A stretch of 8,766 nucleotides of DNA, taken from positions 1-8,766 of the forward strand of contig CANQXB010000034.1 of the NCBI GenBank assembly GCA_947627805.1, written 5' to 3'. The first letter of the stretch is position 1, and every line of letters starts with the position of its first letter. This stretch comes from an uncultured Bacilli bacterium (GTDB lineage Bacteria > Bacillota_I > Bacilli_A > RF39 > UBA660). The notes below the pieces were generated by a model. It did no database searches and was not told where the DNA came from. It saw only the letters and a list, made by a program, of their open reading frames with translations. Made by a program: the position numbers and the translations under genes. Below, piece after piece: positions 6,058-8,766 of the stretch.

Positions 6058-6552
6058 TTAAAGTTTAGGGTACTTACTTAGAAGTAATTGTTTACTTTCT
6101 TCTTGTCCATACTTTAAAGTGTTTTCCCAAAATATTTTTTTAACTTCCAAAAGTCCATTTAAATCTTTAGAAGTATTGTAAGGATTTAAAACAATGTTTT
6201 CTCTTTCAAAATCAGAAATATATACTCTATCTTCTTTCCATCTTAATGCTTCTTCCTTATCACCTGTACCAACGATATATTTATCATTTTCAATATCACA
6301 ATAAAACTTTGTGTCCGCAACTTTAGTGTCAATATCAAGGTCTTCACTATAAACTTCTGTATCAAGTAAACTTATCATATCTCTAAAAAATGAAGCATGA
6401 GTGCACACATAAATTCCTAGTGTTTCCGCAATTTTATATTTTGTGAGTATTCGTAACACTAAATTATAATCATCAATAATTTCCTTTTGCTTATTTGCTT
6501 TCTTAAGTGTTTCAAGTTCTGTTCTTATATATAATAAATCTTCTTTTGTCAT
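6058..6552 (-). CDS. Hypothetical protein, tandem paralog B (164 residues)
   Basis: Family not recognised. It is a soluble, charged protein with no membrane segment and is clearly paralogous to the gene just upstream (6549-7103). Shared parts are the N-terminal LLYIRTEL helix, LRILTKYK followed by IYV, the SDFERENIVLNPYN block and the C-terminus LKYGQEESKQLLLSKYP. Copy B lacks about 22 residues present near position 28 in copy A, and the central part differs strongly (EALRWKEDRVY here). Its ATG overlaps the stop of copy A by four bases (ATGA), so translation is coupled. The conserved ends with a variable centre suggest a shared scaffold with diverged specificity, which is inference. It closes the operon headed by the XRE-CYTH regulator. 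Confidence 0.78.
   Translation of the reverse strand: MTKEDLLYIRTELETLKKANKQKEIIDDYNLVLRILTKYKIAETLGIYVCTHASFFRDMISLLDTEVYSEDLDIDTKVADTKFYCDIENDKYIVGTGDKEEALRWKEDRVYISDFERENIVLNPYNTSKDLNGLLEVKKIFWENTLKYGQEESKQLLLSKYPKL
6078..6119 (-). repeat. 42-base direct repeat, copy in paralog B
   Basis: Identical over 42 bases to 6578-6619, offset exactly 500 bp. It encodes the shared C-terminal LKYGQEESKQLLL segment. Identity at synonymous positions over the whole run points to recent duplication or gene conversion. Confidence 0.9.
6179..6214 (-). repeat. 36-base direct repeat with one mismatch, copy in paralog B
   Basis: Matches 6679-6714 with a single difference (6199 T, 6699 A), again offset exactly 500 bp. 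It encodes the SDFER-NIVLNPY block that both paralogs share. Confidence 0.88.
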
Positions 6553-7103
6553 TTTGCCCCCATCCTTGGGTATTTCTTTAGAAGTAATTGTTTACTTTCT
6601 TCTTGTCCATACTTTAAAGCATTTTCAAAAAAATCTCGTCTTACTTCTTCGTAGCCATTGTTATTATCACTTAAATTATAAGGATTTAAAACAATGTTAT
6701 CTCTTTCAAAATCACTTGTTATGATTCTTCTATCATAGGCTTGTTCACTAATCCAAGCTTGAGTCAATAATCCATTTTCTATATTAACATAATTTTTGGC
6801 TTCTGATTCTTCAGAGTCAATTGGAACATAATGATAGATATTTTTAAGGCCATCATTAAGAATCCATTCAGGATAATAAGCGGCGGTGGCTACATAAATA
6901 TTATTGGTGTTGGTAACTTTATAGTCTTTTAATATTTTTAAAAGCAATTCATAATCATCTTTTATAAATTTACTGTAACTAGTACTTGTTAGAGTAATTA
7001 ACTCTTGAACATGATTTTCTTGTAATAATTCTTTAATTCTTTCTCTTTTTTCTATTTCTTTTTTTAACTCTTCTCTTAAATATAATAATTCTTCTCTTTT
7101 CAT
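6549..7103 (-). CDS. Hypothetical protein, tandem paralog A (184 residues)
   Basis: Family not recognised. It is soluble and strongly charged, with a probable N-terminal coiled coil (MKREELLYLREELKKEIEKR). A LLLKILKDYK helix, an IYVATAAYYPEW segment and the conserved blocks SDFERDNIVLNPYN and LKYGQEESKQLLLKKYP follow near the C-terminus. The nearest relative in the window is the next gene. GGAGG lies six bases before ATG, inside the end of the XRE-CYTH gene, whose TAA directly abuts this ATG (TAAATG). This argues for one mRNA with coupled translation and for control by that regulator. The tandem duplication and the variable middle could mean paired subunits or a heterodimer; nothing in the sequence identifies the activity. 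Confidence 0.8.
   Translation of the reverse strand: MKREELLYLREELKKEIEKRERIKELLQENHVQELITLTSTSYSKFIKDDYELLLKILKDYKVTNTNNIYVATAAYYPEWILNDGLKNIYHYVPIDSEESEAKNYVNIENGLLTQAWISEQAYDRRIITSDFERDNIVLNPYNLSDNNNGYEEVRRDFFENALKYGQEESKQLLLKKYPRMGAK
6578..6619 (-). repeat. 42-base direct repeat, copy in paralog A
   Basis: Exact partner of 6078-6119, encoding the same C-terminal residues in the same frame of the upstream paralog. Confidence 0.9.
6679..6714 (-). repeat. 36-base direct repeat with one mismatch, copy in paralog A
   Basis: Partner of 6179-6214 in the upstream paralog; the only difference is at 6699. Confidence 0.88.
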
Positions 7104-7832
7104 TTAAACCTCCAAATACTCATTATATTTTTTTGTTGTAATTTTATTTAAATCAATATTTAATTCTTTTAATAATAGAAATAACTTTTTAACTTCTTCC
7201 TCTTTGGTAAATTCGATTTTCTTAACTTCCACTTCTAAAAAAATTCCAATGTCCTCGACTTTATCTAAAGAAAACTCGTACTTTTCTTTAAACATTATTT
7301 TTATTCTATTTTTAGAAATTACCCCTTTTTTCGTACATCCCAAATGATAAAGAATTTCTTCTAAGTTAGAAAAATTATCTATTAAGGTTTCATATTCACT
7401 TCTTACATTTTCACTATCAAAGCATTTATAACTTAATAAATATTTGTTATCCTCTAATCTTATTCTTAAACATTCTTGCTCATATTTAGCTAAAGGAGTA
7501 TTGTAATAAGTATCTATTTCCTTAACTTCTTTAATATTTTCACTTTTACTTTCCAGTAATTTCTTAATCCTCTTATAATCGCTTTCATCTATTTGTAATT
7601 TAATCTCAATTTCTATGGGTTCATTATTATAGATATTATTATCTAATAATGTATACAAATTACACTTAAAAAGAGAAGATAACTTAAATAACATATTCAC
7701 ATCTGGCATGGTTCTATTAACTTCCCAACTAGACACGGTCTTATTGGAAACATATAACATATCTGCCAAAGCTTCTTGGGTTATGTTTGCATCTTCTCTT
7801 AACTTTTTAATTTTTTCTCCTAAAGTAACCAT
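7104..7832 (-). CDS. XRE-family DNA-binding domain fused to a CYTH (triphosphate tunnel) domain
   Basis: A two-domain protein of 242 residues. Residues about 4-60 form a Cro/CI-type helix-turn-helix (ITQEALADMLYVSNKTVSSW, then MPDV). Residues about 73-240 look like a CYTH domain of the CyaB/thiamine-triphosphatase superfamily, whose beta-tunnel binds triphosphates with divalent metal. The signature EIEIK (74-78), then YYNTP, LRIR (122-125), LLSYK (132-136), SEYE (145-148), KNRIK (174-178) and FLEVEV (198-203) keep the acidic and basic tunnel residues. The domain could therefore be catalytic or act as a ligand sensor for the DNA-binding part. I start at 7832, with AGGAGGG four bases upstream. 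An ATG at 7853 exists, but the mRNA appears to start after it. It is followed without a gap by the two paralogs, its likely targets or partners. The fusion is read by eye; the HTH is certain, CYTH very likely. Confidence 0.85.
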   Translation of the reverse strand: MVTLGEKIKKLREDANITQEALADMLYVSNKTVSSWEVNRTMPDVNMLFKLSSLFKCNLYTLLDNNIYNNEPIEIEIKLQIDESDYKRIKKLLESKSENIKEVKEIDTYYNTPLAKYEQECLRIRLEDNKYLLSYKCFDSENVRSEYETLIDNFSNLEEILYHLGCTKKGVISKNRIKIMFKEKYEFSLDKVEDIGIFLEVEVKKIEFTKEEEVKKLFLLLKELNIDLNKITTKKYNEYLEV

Positions 7833-7851
7833 AATTCCCTCCTGCATATAC

Positions 7852-7860
7852 ATTATAGCA
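7852..7860 (-). promoter_or_regulatory. Extended -10 promoter of the XRE-CYTH operon
   Basis: TGCTATAAT (7860-7852) is a perfect extended -10 element; no convincing -35 box is found 16-18 bases upstream. The start is expected near 7845, leaving a leader of about 12 bases with AGGAGGG, which excludes the ATG at 7853. The gap to the previous gene is short and shows no terminator. Confidence 0.65.
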
Positions 7861-7897
7861 TAAAAAGGATGTTTTTTTATCTATATTTTGTAGAATA

Positions 7898-8623
7898 TTA
7901 CTCCCCATCAAGAATAATTGCAATTTTATTTAAAATTTTATCACGTAAATCATAATTAACGGTAATTTTCTTATCTTTACTTTTTTTAATTTCTTTCGTA
8001 GCATTATTAGAATTCATAGTACTTAAAACAGTTAAAACTTTAAATTCTTGATCAGGAACACTAATAATTAAATGTTTAGCATCCTTTATATCTTTAATAT
8101 TTTGATTATTTTCATCTCTTAATAATTTTATTTCAATACCTTTATATAAAGGTATACTTTTATCATTATCAAATTCGTTAATATAAACATAATAATCAAG
8201 ATAATCTCCCACTTTTAAATCATCACTAAAGGTAAAATCTTTTAAATCTAAATCCATAACTGTATAACCATCAGGAATATTACTAATAACTTTATTAGCT
8301 TCCAGTTCTTGGGATTTTTTATAACCAAAAATACCTACGGGTATAGCTATTATAATTAAAATAATTAAGGCTATAATTAAATATTTATTAAGTCTTACTT
8401 TTTTATCAATTTTTTTAACCATCTTCTTATCTCCTTTTAATAATTTATCTAATGATATATTAAATTTATCACTAATCTTAATTATAGTTTCAATATCTGG
8501 GTAACTTTTCCCATTTTCCCAACTTGATATAGTTTGTCTTGTAACAAAAAACATATTAGCTAGCTCTTCTTGACTTAGATTATGTTCTTTTCTAATTTCC
8601 ATTATCTTTTTTCCAATATTCAT
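7898..8623 (-). CDS. Membrane-anchored XRE-family transcriptional regulator
   Basis: 241 residues with an N-terminal Cro/CI-type helix-turn-helix at about 5-60 (LSQEELANMFFVTRQTISSW, then YPDIETI). A basic linker follows (KKMVKKIDKKVRLNK), then one membrane helix at about 81-101 and an extracytoplasmic domain of about 140 residues. The outer domain opens with IPDGYTVMDLDL and KVGDYLDYYVYI, reminiscent of the SAF/RcpC-like domain of CpaB pilus proteins. That likeness is by eye and weak. The layout suggests that an outside signal is passed to DNA binding at the membrane. The start is backed by GGAGG about four bases upstream. The promoter contains a dyad (8669-8689), a likely autoregulatory operator, and the gene lies directly behind a group II intron. 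It is a separate unit from the XRE-CYTH operon, which has its own promoter. Confidence 0.85.
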   Translation of the reverse strand: MNIGKKIMEIRKEHNLSQEELANMFFVTRQTISSWENGKSYPDIETIIKISDKFNISLDKLLKGDKKMVKKIDKKVRLNKYLIIALIILIIIAIPVGIFGYKKSQELEANKVISNIPDGYTVMDLDLKDFTFSDDLKVGDYLDYYVYINEFDNDKSIPLYKGIEIKLLRDENNQNIKDIKDAKHLIISVPDQEFKVLTVLSTMNSNNATKEIKKSKDKKITVNYDLRDKILNKIAIILDGE

Positions 8624-8661
8624 AACTCCTCCTTCTATTTAATTTTAATATAAGATTCTTT

Positions 8662-8691
8662 ATTATACCTAGCAAAGAATTTTTGCTAGAA
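8662..8691 (-). promoter_or_regulatory. Promoter and dyad operator of the membrane XRE gene
   Basis: A perfect TATAAT (8667-8662) is preceded by the dyad CTAGCAAA-n5-TTTGCTAG (8669-8689), which fills the space between -10 and the expected -35. The best -35 candidate is a poor TTCTAG (8691-8686) with an 18-base spacer, its first base coming from the intron end. XRE regulators commonly bind such dyads and repress themselves. No T-run follows on either strand, so it is not a terminator. Confidence 0.6.
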
Positions 8692-8766
8692 TCGAGTAGA
8701 GAAAACTTTTCGAGATAACTCTTGAATGCTTTTCCCTCTCACACCACCGTACGTACCGTTCGGTAT
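8691..8766 (-). mobile_element. 3' end of a group II intron (domain V part and domain VI)
   Basis: Read leftward from the window edge, ATACC-GAAC-GGTACGTACGGT (8766-8746) looks like the distal stem and 3' strand of domain V. GGTGTGAGAGG follows, as in many bacterial group II introns. Domain VI is formed by AGAGGGAAAA (8739-8730) pairing with TTTTCTCT (8705-8698) around an inner GAG-TTAT-CTC hairpin. The end CTACTCGAT (8699-8691) is the usual 3' terminus, placing the splice site at about 8691/8690. The rest of the intron, with any reverse transcriptase, lies beyond the window. The exact subclass and branch-point A were not assigned. Confidence 0.8.

Noticed and set aside
4172..6552. Mycoplasma-type code with TGA as Trp
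   Set aside because: TGA ends tilS and the 184-residue gene at sensible places, and Trp residues are encoded by TGG.
7833..7853. Longer N-terminus for the XRE-CYTH protein
   Set aside because: The ATG at 7853 overlaps the -10 box; AGGAGGG serves the ATG at 7832.

Overview
This is an AT-rich window whose annotated genes all read from the minus strand. The gene set (SipW-type surface protein, SecG, FtsH, TilS, XRE regulators) and the strong purine-rich Shine-Dalgarno sites point to a low-GC Gram-positive (Firmicutes/Bacillota, probably a gut-type Bacilli lineage). TGA serves as a stop (tilS; the ATGA overlap at 6549-6552) and Trp is TGG, so the code is standard and not the mycoplasma one. The lineage is inferred from style; no marker gene for taxonomy is present.

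Layout in the direction of transcription (right to left). The right edge (8691-8766) is the 3' tail of a group II intron, cut inside domain V by the window end. Directly after it comes a membrane-anchored XRE regulator (8623-7898) with a dyad in its promoter. Next is an apparent operon (7832-6058): an XRE DNA-binding domain fused to a CYTH triphosphate-tunnel domain, then two tandem paralogous proteins of unknown function. A monocistronic-looking hypothetical gene (6006-5557) has a near-consensus promoter. Then comes the housekeeping operon tilS-ftsH-secG (5494-1971), closed by a strong intrinsic terminator.

The 1501-1970 interval is the most unusual part. It lacks a conventional gene but holds a compact inverted-repeat module of about 220 bp. 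A sigma-A-like promoter on each strand fires inward, and both predicted transcripts start at the repeat arms. The minus transcript encodes a 30-residue single-pass hydrophobic peptide whose ribosome site can be paired away. The plus transcript would be a short antisense RNA ending at a small terminator. I read this as a candidate type I toxin-antitoxin-like locus. Two perfect TTTCGACAAA sites (matching the Spo0A box TGTCGAA on the minus strand) lie 30 bp apart just upstream of the peptide promoter.

At the left end is a large secreted or surface protein (1464-19) with a SipW/TasA-like signal and a DUF6273-like C-terminus. A run of eight G residues lies between its -35 and -10 boxes. This is the architecture of a phase-variable promoter and stands out in such AT-rich DNA.

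Overall the window combines a conserved tRNA-modification/proteolysis/secretion operon with accessory regulatory and surface functions. The best candidates for new biology are the inverted-repeat peptide locus, the poly-G promoter and the XRE-CYTH operon.
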